Shown one piece after another: positions 1 through 6,921 of a DNA stretch of 13,603 nt. The position numbers and the translations under genes were made by a program. This DNA is from an uncultured Alphaproteobacteria bacterium. Lineage in GTDB: Bacteria > Pseudomonadota > Alphaproteobacteria > CAAHEQ01 > UBA3637. The stretch spans positions 1-13,603 of the forward strand of contig CANREI010000024.1 of the NCBI GenBank assembly GCA_947629595.1, written 5' to 3'. The notes below the pieces were generated by a model. It saw only the letters and a program-made list of their open reading frames with translations, did not search any database and was not told the origin of the DNA. Every line of letters starts with the position of its first letter. The stretch's first letter is position 1.

Positions 1-470
1 TCCCCGTAACTGTAATGATAAGTATCGGGCAACAGGGTACCGTCTTTCGGCAATTCATCAACATTTCCGATTAACCCTTTGGCATTATTCATCAACTGCA
101 CAATTTGATAACTGCTTAACCCTTCCGGCACATTAAATCGCCGAATATATGTTTGTCCGCTGGCTAAAATCAGCATCACCATTTTGGCACTTGCCCCTTT
201 CGGAAAAGCATATTCCCCCGCTTTAATGTTTTTGGTATTTCCCGACGCGCGCACACCCAACATAAAAACGGAAGCGCTGTTAATCACGCCTTCCCGTTTT
301 AACAAATAAGCCACTTGTTTTAAGCCTTTTCCTTTGGGAATGTAAACTTCTTTTTGAGCCGATAACGGCCCTTCCGCCACAAACTGCGAATAAGTGGTAA
401 ACACACTGCCGCCGATAACGGAAGCAATCAATAAAACAATAACGAAATAAACCGGAATAAAACGGCGCAT
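1..470 (-). CDS. mltG: Endolytic murein transglycosylase MltG, N-terminal part (runs off the left edge)
   Basis: MltG (YceG family) is an inner-membrane lytic transglycosylase that cuts nascent peptidoglycan strands and so sets glycan length. About 156 N-terminal residues are visible. They start MRRFIPVYFVIVLLIA, a short basic stretch followed by one membrane anchor (about residues 4-25). The periplasmic part begins with a LysM-like segment (YIPKGKGLKQVAYLLKREGVI, split here as YIPKGKGL and QVAYLLKREGVI) and reaches the family signature LLPDTYHYSYG at the edge. The catalytic glutamate lies beyond the window. The ATG is three bases after the fabF stop (TAA-CGA-ATG), with no strong Shine-Dalgarno site, so translation is probably coupled to fabF. 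The order fabF-mltG is common in alphaproteobacteria. Family assignment is secure; completeness of the gene cannot be judged. Confidence 0.9.
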   Translation of the reverse strand, partial: MRRFIPVYFVIVLLIASVIGGSVFTTYSQFVAEGPLSAQKEVYIPKGKGLKQVAYLLKREGVINSASVFMLGVRASGNTKNIKAGEYAFPKGASAKMVMLILASGQTYIRRFNVPEGLSSYQIVQLMNNAKGLIGNVDELPKDGTLLPDTYHYSYG

Positions 471-473
471 TCG

Positions 474-1727
474 TTAAATCTTTTTGAAAATTAAAGAACC
501 GTTTGTACCGCCGAATCCGAATGAGTTGGATAAAGCAACTTTCACCTGTTTTTCTTTGGCAACGTTCGGCACCAAATCAAAGCCTTTTGTTTCTTCTTCC
601 GGATCTTGCAAATTGATGGTCGGCGGTAAAATGCCCGTTTGAATAGCCATTATGGAATAAATGGATTCAACGGCACCGGCAGCCCCCAACAAATGCCCGA
701 TACACGATTTTGTTGATGACATGGAAACTTTCGATTCCATGCCGAACACCTCCCGAACGGCATTAAATTCAACCATATCGCCGAGCGGTGTTGAAGTTCC
801 GTGGGCGTTAATGTAATCAATCTCTTCCGGATTTAACCCTGCCGATTTTAAAGCCCCCTGCATGGCGCGTAACCCGCCGTTTCCGCCGGGTGCCGTAATA
901 TGATGCGCATCACCCGTCATGGCATAGCCCGCAACTTCGGCATAAATTTTGGCACCGCGCTTTTTCGCATGCTCATATTCTTCCAACACCACAACACCCG
1001 ATCCTTCGCCCATTACAAAACCGTCACGTCCTTTATCCCACGGACGCGAAGCTTTTTCCGGCGTATCGTTATAGCGGGTAGAAAGCGCTTTGGCCTGCGA
1101 AAATCCGGCAATTCCCAGCGGACAAATTGCCGCTTCGGCACCGCCGGCAATCATGACATCGGCTTCATTGTTTTTAATAATGCGCATCGCATCACCGATG
1201 GCGTGTGTTCCCGTAGCACAGGCCGTTACAACGGCATGATTGGGTCCTTTAAAGCCGTATTTGATGGAAACCTGCCCCGAAATTAAATTGATTAACGAGG
1301 AAGGAATAAAGAAAGGCGATAAGCGCCGCGGCCCTTGTTCATGCACCAATACGGCACCGGCCTCAATGGTTTGAAGCCCGCCGATGCCCGAACCGATTAA
1401 CACACCGGCACGCACCATTTCTTCTTCCGTTTGCGGAATATAACCCGAATCTTCCACGGCATCGGTTGCCGCGGTTAATCCGTATAAAATGAAAGGATCA
1501 ACATGGCGTTGCTCTTTGGGCGACAAAACCGAATCGGGTTGAAAGGCATCGGGCATATCTCCCGTGGGAATTTGTCCGGCCACTTTGGCCACAAAGTTTT
1601 CCGTATCAAAAGAGCGGATTCTTTGAATACCCGAAACACCGCGCGTAATTTTATCCCAGTTCGTTTTAAGACCGCGTCCGAGCGGGCTTAATATACCCAT
1701 ACCGGTTACAACAACTCTTCTTGCCAT
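474..1727 (-). CDS. fabF: Beta-ketoacyl-ACP synthase II (FabF)
   Basis: FabF condenses malonyl-ACP with a growing acyl-ACP in the elongation cycle of cytoplasmic type II fatty-acid synthesis. The 417-residue protein has the usual length and the full thiolase-fold catalytic set: Cys170 in TACATGTHA, His309 in NAHGTSTPLGD, Lys340 and His345 in KSCIGHLLGAAG, and the C-terminal glycine loop NSFGFGGTNG. The start at 1727 gives MARRVVVTGMG, the standard FabF N-terminus, and has AAGGAAA upstream. An open frame continues 22 codons further to 1793, but that extension is unlike FabF and would run through the acpP terminator. The gene lies between acpP and mltG in a fatty-acid operon. The product is cytosolic and its substrate carrier is encoded just upstream. 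Confidence is high. Confidence 0.98.
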   Translation of the reverse strand: MARRVVVTGMGILSPLGRGLKTNWDKITRGVSGIQRIRSFDTENFVAKVAGQIPTGDMPDAFQPDSVLSPKEQRHVDPFILYGLTAATDAVEDSGYIPQTEEEMVRAGVLIGSGIGGLQTIEAGAVLVHEQGPRRLSPFFIPSSLINLISGQVSIKYGFKGPNHAVVTACATGTHAIGDAMRIIKNNEADVMIAGGAEAAICPLGIAGFSQAKALSTRYNDTPEKASRPWDKGRDGFVMGEGSGVVVLEEYEHAKKRGAKIYAEVAGYAMTGDAHHITAPGGNGGLRAMQGALKSAGLNPEEIDYINAHGTSTPLGDMVEFNAVREVFGMESKVSMSSTKSCIGHLLGAAGAVESIYSIMAIQTGILPPTINLQDPEEETKGFDLVPNVAKEKQVKVALSNSFGFGGTNGSLIFKKI

Positions 1728-1749
1728 ATTGTTTTCCTTATAAATAGAT

Positions 1750-1788
1750 AAAAAAGGACGCCCGACTGATACTGTGCAAAGGACGTCC
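1750..1788 (-). terminator. Hairpin plus T-run between acpP and fabF (partial terminator or attenuator)
   Basis: On the minus strand the arms GGACGTCC and GGGCGTCC can form eight pairs (one G-U) around a 17-base loop, directly followed by TTTTTT. It lies 22 bases after the acpP stop and 22 bases before the fabF start. This placement would let acpP be transcribed more than fabF, fitting the high demand for carrier protein. No separate fabF promoter is obvious, so some readthrough is implied. The arms also belong to a direct repeat (see findings). Confidence 0.7.
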
Positions 1789-1810
1789 CACACTGATATT
1801 ATTTGAAAAA

Positions 1811-2044
1811 TTACATTTGTTTTTCAATAAATTCAACCGCGTCTTTGACCGTACGGATTTTTTCGGCGGCATCATCGGGAATGGAACAACCGAATTCTTC
1901 TTCGAAAGCCATTACCAATTCAACCGTATCCAAACTGTCCGCACCCAAATCATCGATAAAGCTGGCGCCTTCGACAACTTTGGCTTCGTCAACACCCAAG
2001 TGTTCGACAACAATTTTTTTTACGCGTTCTGAAACATTACTCAT
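1811..2044 (-). CDS. acpP: Acyl carrier protein
   Basis: AcpP carries acyl intermediates on a 4'-phosphopantetheine arm during fatty-acid synthesis and for lipid A and phospholipid assembly. The 77-residue, very acidic protein matches the normal size. The attachment serine is Ser37 in the motif GADSLDTVELVM. Helix I (SERVKKIVVEHLGV) and the C-terminal helix are conserved. The ATG has AAAGGAAA just upstream (TAACAGAAAAGGAAATAAAA before it). The gene sits between fabG and fabF. The 164-base gap to fabG holds a possible promoter, and a hairpin with a T-run follows the gene, so it may also be expressed as a short abundant transcript of its own. The identification is essentially certain. Confidence 0.99.
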   Translation of the reverse strand: MSNVSERVKKIVVEHLGVDEAKVVEGASFIDDLGADSLDTVELVMAFEEEFGCSIPDDAAEKIRTVKDAVEFIEKQM

Positions 2045-2104
2045 TTTTATTTCCTTTTCTGTTAATAAACAAATTTGTCTTACATTGAAGACGAAATCGA
2101 AATG

Positions 2105-2134
2105 GTTTTAGCACATTTTTTTCGTTTCGTCCAG
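2105..2134 (-). promoter_or_regulatory. Possible acpP promoter
   Basis: In the AT-rich gap between fabG and acpP, the minus strand reads CTGGAC, 18 bases, TAAAAC, with an extended TGC directly before the -10. The expected start would be near 2098, leaving about 54 bases of leader before the acpP ATG. The -35 match is only partial, so this is weaker than the other promoters listed here. Confidence 0.35.
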
Positions 2135-2208
2135 TACTTTTTTTAATTTTTAACACTTTTTTATATTTTTCAGGCTCTTAAATTTGCCGTTTTTTTTATA
2201 AAAAGTGC

Positions 2209-2946
2209 TTAAATCATTGCCATACCGCCGTTGACATGAATAGTCTGACCGGTAATATAGGAGGCTTCATCACTGGCCAAAAACACCACCGTATTGGCAA
2301 TATCTTCTGCCGTTCCCAAGCGTCCCATCGGCACTTCTTTCAACAACTGCGCCCGAACTTCTTCCGACAAAGCATCGGTCATCGGTGTTTTAATGAAACC
2401 CGGGGCAACCGAGTTAAATGTGATTCCGCGGGAAGCCAATTCCTGCGCCATACATTTACTCATGGCAATCAAACCGGCTTTTGAAGCCGAATAGTTTGCC
2501 TGTCCGGCATTACCCGTTACGCCCACGATGGAAGCCATGCTGATCACACGACCGAATCGATTTTTCATCATACCCGGAATAACGGCGCGTGCCAACTTAA
2601 AACCGGCTGTTAAGTTAATGTTTAAAACGGCTTGCCATTGATCATCGGTCATACGCATAGCCAATCCGTCTTTGGTGATACCGGCATTATTGACTAAAAT
2701 ATCAATTCGTCCCATATCGGCCTGCGCTTGCTTCACAAGCTGATTTAAACTTTCCGAATCGGTTAAATTCGCCGAATAGACAAAAACCCGATCGCCCAAT
2801 TCCGCCTGAAACGCTTTTAAAGTATCCAAATTCATATCAGTCAGCGCCAGCGTGGCACCTTGGGCATGCATTTTTTTGGCAATTTGACGTCCGATGCCAC
2901 CGGTTGCACCGGTAATAAGGGCCGTTTTTCCTGTTAATTCAAACAT
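2209..2946 (-). CDS. fabG: 3-oxoacyl-ACP reductase (FabG)
   Basis: FabG is the NADPH-dependent reductase that turns 3-oxoacyl-ACP into 3-hydroxyacyl-ACP in each cycle of fatty-acid elongation. It is a short-chain dehydrogenase of 245 residues, the normal length. The Rossmann cofactor motif TGATGGIG is at residues 12-19, NNAG at 86-89, and the catalytic set is Asn111, Ser139, Tyr152 and Lys156 (YSASK). The C-terminus VFLASDEASYITGQTIHVNGG is typical of FabG. The ATG follows AAAAGGAG at good spacing. A promoter with 17-base spacing lies upstream (2978-3006), so fabG opens this operon. fabD, which often precedes fabG, is absent here: the next gene upstream is divergent. The product is cytosolic and probably tetrameric by family. 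Confidence 0.97.
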   Translation of the reverse strand: MFELTGKTALITGATGGIGRQIAKKMHAQGATLALTDMNLDTLKAFQAELGDRVFVYSANLTDSESLNQLVKQAQADMGRIDILVNNAGITKDGLAMRMTDDQWQAVLNINLTAGFKLARAVIPGMMKNRFGRVISMASIVGVTGNAGQANYSASKAGLIAMSKCMAQELASRGITFNSVAPGFIKTPMTDALSEEVRAQLLKEVPMGRLGTAEDIANTVVFLASDEASYITGQTIHVNGGMAMI

Positions 2947-2977
2947 TTTTTCTCCTTTTAATGATTAAACGTCAGCG

Positions 2978-3006
2978 ACTATAACACGAAAAATTTTTTT
3001 TTGCAA
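2978..3006 (-). promoter_or_regulatory. fabG operon promoter
   Basis: The minus strand carries TTGCAA, 17 bases, TATAGT. The predicted transcript start is near 2971, about 25 bases before the fabG ATG, with the Shine-Dalgarno site inside the leader. The pair is a good sigma-70-type match and fixes fabG as the first gene of the operon. Confidence 0.65.
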
Positions 3007-3123
3007 CTTATTTTGAAAAATATCACATTTTTGTCATTTTTTAAAAACACATACCGACTTTGGATAAAGTGTTTCGACTTTTCTCTTGATTCATGCATTT
3101 TTTAACCCATTTAAATGGAAGCG

Positions 3124-3130
3124 AAAGGAG
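3124..3130 (+). promoter_or_regulatory. Ribosome binding site that fixes the rhodanese start
   Basis: AAAGGAG lies seven bases before the ATG at 3138. An in-frame ATG at 3093 has no comparable site, so the downstream start is preferred. Confidence 0.8.
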
Positions 3131-3137
3131 ACACATC

Positions 3138-3908
3138 ATGAAATCACGTAAGAAAAAAGCATTTAAGAAAAAACCGTCGATAACCCAAAAAGCCCGAAAT
3201 ACGGCAAAAAATATGGGGGCTTCCGTTAAGGAAACGGCGCAAAAAGTCGGCAACAAAGTATCGGAAACGGCACAAGAGGCCAAAGATAAAATTGCTCAAA
3301 GCATTGAAACCGACTCCGATGACACAACCGAAAATCAACAAGATGACAGCCATGAAGAAACGCCGCGTATTCCCGATTCCAAAGTGAAACAGGTGAAAGC
3401 CGAAAATTTAAAAGACAATGACTTGATTTTGGATATTCGCACGCATTTCCAACATGCCAAAGAAGCTTTAATGCACCCGCATTGGCATATTGAAGCGGCC
3501 GATGTTGATCCGTGTGAATTTATGCGCACTTATAAAATAGATCCTTCAAAAACACTTTACATTATTTGCTCAACCGGCAGAAAATCAATGGATATGGCCA
3601 AAAAATTCATTGCAGTCGGCTATAAAAACGTGGCCTCCGTTATCGGGGGAATCGGGGCAGCCAAAGAAGTCGGCTTAAAAATGATTGAACATTCGGCATG
3701 GAATGTTCAGCGTCAAGCTTATTTAACGGCCGGTGCGCTTATTTTAATCGGCTTTTTGTTATCGGGTATGATAACCAAACTTTTTTTGATTGTTCCGTTT
3801 TTAGTGGGCTTATGTTTAACCATACAAGGCCTTTCCGGCATTGCGCTCATTGACGGCGTTTTGGAAAAAATGCCGTGGAACGAGCCACAGGAAAAAACCG
3901 AGCAATAA
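3138..3908 (+). CDS. Membrane-anchored rhodanese with YgaP-like transmembrane tail and charged N-terminus
   Basis: The 256-residue protein has three parts. Residues 1-80 are strongly charged: a lysine-rich start (KSRKKKAFKKK), then an amphipathic stretch of TAK/TAQ-type repeats (about 20-56) resembling LEA or apolipoprotein-like helices, then an acidic linker. Residues 82-180 form a rhodanese domain with LDIRTHFQHAKEA and the active loop ICSTGRKS, in which Cys144 would carry the persulfide. Residues 195-232 hold two hydrophobic helices ending in GLSGIALIDGVLEKMPWN, matching the DUF2892/YgaP transmembrane domain. E. coli YgaP has the same rhodanese-plus-two-helix order but lacks the long basic head. 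The likely role is sulfur-carrier or persulfide chemistry at the inner membrane; the substrate is unknown. It is a single-gene unit, divergent from fabG and closed by a strong terminator. I see no convincing promoter. Confidence 0.85.
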   Translation: MKSRKKKAFKKKPSITQKARNTAKNMGASVKETAQKVGNKVSETAQEAKDKIAQSIETDSDDTTENQQDDSHEETPRIPDSKVKQVKAENLKDNDLILDIRTHFQHAKEALMHPHWHIEAADVDPCEFMRTYKIDPSKTLYIICSTGRKSMDMAKKFIAVGYKNVASVIGGIGAAKEVGLKMIEHSAWNVQRQAYLTAGALILIGFLLSGMITKLFLIVPFLVGLCLTIQGLSGIALIDGVLEKMPWNEPQEKTEQ

Positions 3909-3925
3909 TGTTTAACCGTCTCAAA

Positions 3926-3961
3926 AACAGGCAGACAAATTTTTATCTGCCTGTTATTTTT
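3926..3961 (+). terminator. Intrinsic terminator of the rhodanese gene
   Basis: Perfect ten-base arms AACAGGCAGA and TCTGCCTGTT enclose a ten-base loop and are followed by ATTTTT. It begins 17 bases after the stop codon. Confidence 0.9.
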
Positions 3962-4071
3962 ATGGACACATGTTTAATCTTTATAAAAAAAATCAACCGA
4001 TTAGCGTTATTATTCATTCAAATCATTTTTTCCGTGATGCTTTTTCTTTCAAAACAAGCGGAAAAAAGCAC

Positions 4072-4100
4072 TTGCAAAGCCGTTCGTTTTGTGATATAAT
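4072..4100 (+). promoter_or_regulatory. Promoter of ankyrin gene 1 and the YjbR/MmcQ gene
   Basis: TTGCAA, 17 bases, TATAAT, with TGA just before the -10. The predicted start is near 4107. This places the transcript start downstream of an in-frame ATG at 3970 and rules that longer reading out. The block TGATATAATATT recurs at the promoter of ankyrin gene 2. Confidence 0.75.
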
Positions 4101-4131
4101 ATTTTCTACATTTTTTTTAAAAGAAAGGTCA

Positions 4132-4620
4132 ATGACAAAAATGAATTCAGAAACACTGAACACGCAACTGATGAAAGCAATTAAAGAACACGAAATTAAA
4201 AAAGCCGAAGATCTCATTCAACAAGGGGCCGATCCGAACATGAAACATTCTGACGGCAACACACCCCTCATTATGGCCATTCAATCCGTTCAACCGGAAA
4301 TGGTGAAACTGCTGATTGATTATAATGTCGATGTCAATAAAAAAGGACACGATAATAAAACGCCGTTTTTCTGGGCGGCTTATGTGCAATGCGAAGAATG
4401 CGCGGAATTGTTAATTAAAGCCGGCGCCCGCACAAACAAAAGTCTGTCTGTTCATACCGGCATTTATGATTGGGATAAATATAAAAATCAGCAAATTAAA
4501 ACGTTTGTTAAAAAAGTTCTCAACACGTACAAAGCAAAAAAAGTCATTGCGCATCAATCCGATTACCGTGCTTTTTCTTTATTACGGTATGCTGCCTGTC
4601 AGCAAAAAATATATGATTGA
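4132..4620 (+). CDS. Small ankyrin-repeat protein (ankyrin gene 1)
   Basis: The 162-residue protein carries three ankyrin repeats at about residues 10-41, 42-74 and 75-105, recognisable from GADPNMKHSDGNTPLIMAI and the LL-D-NVDVN and LL-AGA turns. The last 57 residues are basic, partly helical and have no recognised domain. There is no signal peptide or membrane segment. Ankyrin repeats bind other proteins; the partner and role here are unknown, and secretion into a host can only be guessed. The start at 4132 follows AGAAAGG at a short distance; an in-frame ATG at 4141 is an alternative with a longer spacing. The promoter at 4072-4100 excludes any start upstream of about 4107. The YjbR/MmcQ gene follows after 46 bases with no terminator between, so the two are probably co-transcribed. 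Confidence 0.85.
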   Translation: MTKMNSETLNTQLMKAIKEHEIKKAEDLIQQGADPNMKHSDGNTPLIMAIQSVQPEMVKLLIDYNVDVNKKGHDNKTPFFWAAYVQCEECAELLIKAGARTNKSLSVHTGIYDWDKYKNQQIKTFVKKVLNTYKAKKVIAHQSDYRAFSLLRYAACQQKIYD

Positions 4621-4666
4621 TGATAAAATTTTTTCTTAAAAACGTTTTTCGAAAAGGTGATAAAAG

Positions 4667-5338
4667 ATGGTATCGGTCAACGAGATTTTTAAAAATAAAA
4701 CACCGATACCAACTCATCTGACGTTATACGGATTTTCTTTTCGGCAGAACAGTTACGTTTTTTCAACGCCGATTTTAAACACGGCATTTACGATAACCGT
4801 TTTTGTATCACCCGACGGAAATGTTCATTTTCAAGTTATTGAGGCGGATACGCAAGAAGAATATTTACCGGTGCATATTACCGACATACAAGGTGCTTTT
4901 GTTCGTTCGGTTCAGGAGGCGTGCGAAGAAGTGTTAAAAGATATTGCCGAAAAGTGTTTTGTCAGTCATATTTTTAAAATGCCGCAAACAAAAGAACTGA
5001 TCGCGTATGTTCGGCAAAAATACGGTGATGAACCGGAATTTTTATGGCAAAAATTTCCCGATAATGCCATTTGGCGGCGAAAAGATAATCGCAAGTGGTA
5101 TGGCGCTCTCTTAACCGTTTCTTTAACAAAGCTGGGCGTAAAATCAAATAAAACAGTTGAAATCATTAACTTACGGGGCAATCCGGTTCAAATTAAACAG
5201 TTAATTGATTATAAAACTTTTTTCCCCGCATGGCATATGAATAAAAAAAATTGGTTAACGATTGTGTCGAACGACCTTATATCAACAGAAACCGTTACGA
5301 ATATGATAGATACAAGTTATTGCCTGGCTAAAAAGTAA
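4667..5338 (+). CDS. YjbR/MmcQ family protein
   Basis: The C-terminal half (about residues 107-221) is a typical YjbR/MmcQ (DUF419) domain, with YGDEPEFLWQKFPDNAIWR, the RKDNRKWYGALL strand, the VEIINLRGNP segment and FFPAWHMNKKNWLTI. This family has a CyaY-like double-wing fold and has been suggested to bind DNA; its biochemical role is not settled. Residues 1-100 form an additional N-terminal region of strands and a helix (ITVFVSPDGNVHFQVIE, then VQEACEEVLKDIAEKCF), as in longer family members. At 223 residues the gene looks complete. The ATG has a strong site, AAAAGGTGAT, matching the 16S tail. It follows ankyrin gene 1 on the same strand and ends seven bases from the end of ankyrin gene 2 on the other strand. 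No signal peptide is present. Confidence 0.9.
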   Translation: MVSVNEIFKNKTPIPTHLTLYGFSFRQNSYVFSTPILNTAFTITVFVSPDGNVHFQVIEADTQEEYLPVHITDIQGAFVRSVQEACEEVLKDIAEKCFVSHIFKMPQTKELIAYVRQKYGDEPEFLWQKFPDNAIWRRKDNRKWYGALLTVSLTKLGVKSNKTVEIINLRGNPVQIKQLIDYKTFFPAWHMNKKNWLTIVSNDLISTETVTNMIDTSYCLAKK

Positions 5339-5345
5339 CAGTCGT

Positions 5346-6143
5346 TCACCGCGGGTTGTTGTTCATTTTGCATAATTGGCGGAAATGAAGTAATTTTTGT
5401 CTTTTGTCTTTTTTCCATTCGGCAATCGGCAATTCTTTATTTGTTAATTCCCGATATAATTCTTCCGGCGTTAAACCGCTGCCGTTTTTAATTTTTTTAT
5501 CGGAAGAATGTTCCCAAATCAGTTTACAAATTTCCAAATCTTTTGATTTAACGGCATAATGGAAAGGTGTATTACCGAAGTTGTTTTGCGCTTCCGCCTG
5601 AGTTCCTCTGTTTAACAACAAAGCAACCATATTGAAATTGCGGTTATAAGCGGCATAGTGCAGCGGATTTGATTTTTCCAAATCCAAAACATTAACGTCG
5701 GCACCGGCTTGAATCAAATAATTGGCGGATTTTATCGATCCGATAGCGGCCACCAAATGCATAACATTTTGATTGCATTTGCTGTTCGGCAAATCGAATC
5801 GAATATCATCTTTTTTTAATTGCAACATGATTCTTAAAGCTTCCGGACGATATAACGCCGCCACCAAAAAGGGGGATAACTCATATCGCCCTTCATCTTT
5901 TTGTCGGGGTAAAAAATGAACATCGGCACCGGCTTTAATAAGCGGTTCTATTGCTTCGGGATAATAAAAAACGGAATAAATCAAGGCGCGCGCCAACTCT
6001 GCTTGCGAAACCGGTTTTTCCGGGCAATCGGAGGGATTATCATTGCTCTTTGCCCGCTTTAACAAGGAATCGATCTGCTCTGCGTTCAGTTCTTTTAAAC
6101 GAAGTTTTATTCTGGCAAGTTCTTGAAATTTTTTATAACTCAT
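5346..6143 (-). CDS. Ankyrin-repeat protein (ankyrin gene 2)
   Basis: The 265-residue protein has a helical N-terminal region (residues 1-45), then about five ankyrin-like units. The clearest are at about 51-80 (IEPLIKAGADVHF), 123-155 (MHLVAAIGSIKSANYLIQ, then AGADVNVLD), 157-188 (NPLHYAAYNRNF) and 190-220 (GNTPFHYAVKSKDLEICKLI). The tail (about 225-265) is basic and helical. No signal peptide or membrane helix is visible. It should act by protein binding; the target is unknown. The start at 6143 gives MSYKKFQELA and has GGGGGGAAG upstream. An in-frame ATG at 6212 is rejected because it lies inside the -35 of a clear promoter. It shares no repeat at DNA level with ankyrin gene 1, so a recent duplication is unlikely. 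Confidence 0.88.
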   Translation of the reverse strand: MSYKKFQELARIKLRLKELNAEQIDSLLKRAKSNDNPSDCPEKPVSQAELARALIYSVFYYPEAIEPLIKAGADVHFLPRQKDEGRYELSPFLVAALYRPEALRIMLQLKKDDIRFDLPNSKCNQNVMHLVAAIGSIKSANYLIQAGADVNVLDLEKSNPLHYAAYNRNFNMVALLLNRGTQAEAQNNFGNTPFHYAVKSKDLEICKLIWEHSSDKKIKNGSGLTPEELYRELTNKELPIAEWKKDKRQKLLHFRQLCKMNNNPR

Positions 6144-6183
6144 ATCTTCCCCCCGTTGACTTTGCTTTTTAACAATACATAAT

Positions 6184-6212
6184 ATTATATCAGAAAAAAT
6201 ATTTTCTATCAA
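6184..6212 (-). promoter_or_regulatory. Promoter of ankyrin gene 2
   Basis: The minus strand reads TTGATA, 17 bases, TATAAT within TGATATAATATT. The predicted start is near 6177, about 34 bases before the ATG. The -35 lies just eight bases after the phosphatase stop codon. Confidence 0.75.
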
Positions 6213-6219
6213 GTATTTT

Positions 6220-6819
6220 TTAAAAAAGCGTCAATGTATCGCCGGTTGAATAAATTTCAACATTTGAAAGGCCGTTTTTTGGGTTCCACTCAAACCGCAT
6301 ACCGCCGCAATTCGGAATATGCCGATCCATTCCCCCGTACACAACCAAAAAACTGCGCAAAACCCCGCCATGAGAAACCAATAAAACATTTCCTTCATCC
6401 GTCGACAGTGTTTTTAAAAAATCCATCATACGACGCGCAACGCTTCGTTGACTTTCGCCATTGGGGAAATGCGCATCAACATTTCCGTTGTCAAATTCTT
6501 CAAAAACGGCTTTTATATCGGGCAAATGCTCAATTTCGGCAAAAGACAGACATTCGGCATCGCCGCAATCCATTTCCCGCAGCAGCGGTGTCGGAATAAC
6601 CGTTTGCACGCCTAAAATTTTGCTTAATTCCTGCGCGGTTTGTTTGGCGCGCGTTAAATCGGACGTATAGATTTTTTGAATATGGGCATTTTTAAAATAT
6701 TCTGCCGCATTTTGTGCCTGTTTAATGCCTTCCCTGTTCAGCGGGATATCGGTACTGCCCTGCACGCGACGCGCGCGATTCCAATCGGTTTCTCCGTGTC
6801 TGATTGTATAAATAATCAA
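6220..6819 (-). CDS. Histidine phosphatase family protein (phosphoglycerate mutase-like), TTG start
   Basis: This is a 199-residue branch-1 histidine phosphatase. The catalytic set is complete: the RHGETDWN motif with phospho-acceptor His8 and Arg7, Arg57 in TSDLTRAKQTA, acid Glu82 in LLREMDCGDAE, and His150 in VSHGGVLRS. Length and motifs fit cobC/GpmB/PhoE-type phosphatases; the substrate (alpha-ribazole phosphate, a sugar phosphate or another phosphoester) cannot be decided from sequence. It is probably cytosolic. The start is the TTG at 6817-6819, giving MIIYTIRHGE as in relatives, with AAAGGAG eight bases upstream. Longer in-frame readings to 6873 or 6903 overlap a promoter and lack a binding site. 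The gene appears to be a single unit between the ssb-gyrA-isomerase operon and ankyrin gene 2; no cobalamin genes are nearby. Confidence 0.9.
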   Translation of the reverse strand: MIIYTIRHGETDWNRARRVQGSTDIPLNREGIKQAQNAAEYFKNAHIQKIYTSDLTRAKQTAQELSKILGVQTVIPTPLLREMDCGDAECLSFAEIEHLPDIKAVFEEFDNGNVDAHFPNGESQRSVARRMMDFLKTLSTDEGNVLLVSHGGVLRSFLVVYGGMDRHIPNCGGMRFEWNPKNGLSNVEIYSTGDTLTLF

Positions 6820-6827
6820 AAAAGTGT

Positions 6828-6834
6828 CTCCTTT
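6828..6834 (-). promoter_or_regulatory. Ribosome binding site supporting the TTG start of the phosphatase
   Basis: AAAGGAG on the minus strand is eight bases before the TTG at 6819, near-ideal spacing. No comparable site precedes the other in-frame start codons at 6873 and 6903. Confidence 0.8.
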
Positions 6835-6861
6835 AAAATCAGTCAAAAATAAATTTTTTTC

Positions 6862-6890
6862 AGGATATGACATAAAATAGTAAATGTCAA
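6862..6890 (-). promoter_or_regulatory. Phosphatase gene promoter
   Basis: The minus strand reads TTGACA, 17 bases, TATCCT. The predicted start is near 6855, about 36 bases before the TTG start codon. Confidence 0.65.
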
Positions 6891-6921
6891 GTATGGTTTT
6901 CAAGCGATTTTAACCGACTTT

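Noticed and set aside
2152..2209. AT-rich inverted repeat after fabG as a terminator
   Set aside because: The arms are almost all A and T, the spacing is long and no T-run follows on the minus strand.
900..2494. Plus-strand open frames over fabF, acpP and fabG
   Set aside because: All lie antisense to conserved genes and show no recognisable protein.
3086..3116. Promoter for the rhodanese gene (TTGATT with ATTTAA or TTAAAT)
   Set aside because: The -10 is poor at 17 bases, and the start would fall on the ribosome binding site.
3041..3283. Minus-strand open frame with hydrophobic residues over the start of the rhodanese gene
   Set aside because: It is the mirror of the lysine-rich codons of the rhodanese head; AAA read backwards gives phenylalanine, which explains the false hydrophobicity.
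3970..4131. Longer ankyrin gene 1 starting at 3970
   Set aside because: The promoter at 4072-4100 would lie inside it and there is no binding site at 3970; the added residues are low-complexity.
6144..6212. Longer ankyrin gene 2 starting at 6212
   Set aside because: The start codon falls within the -35 of a consensus promoter.
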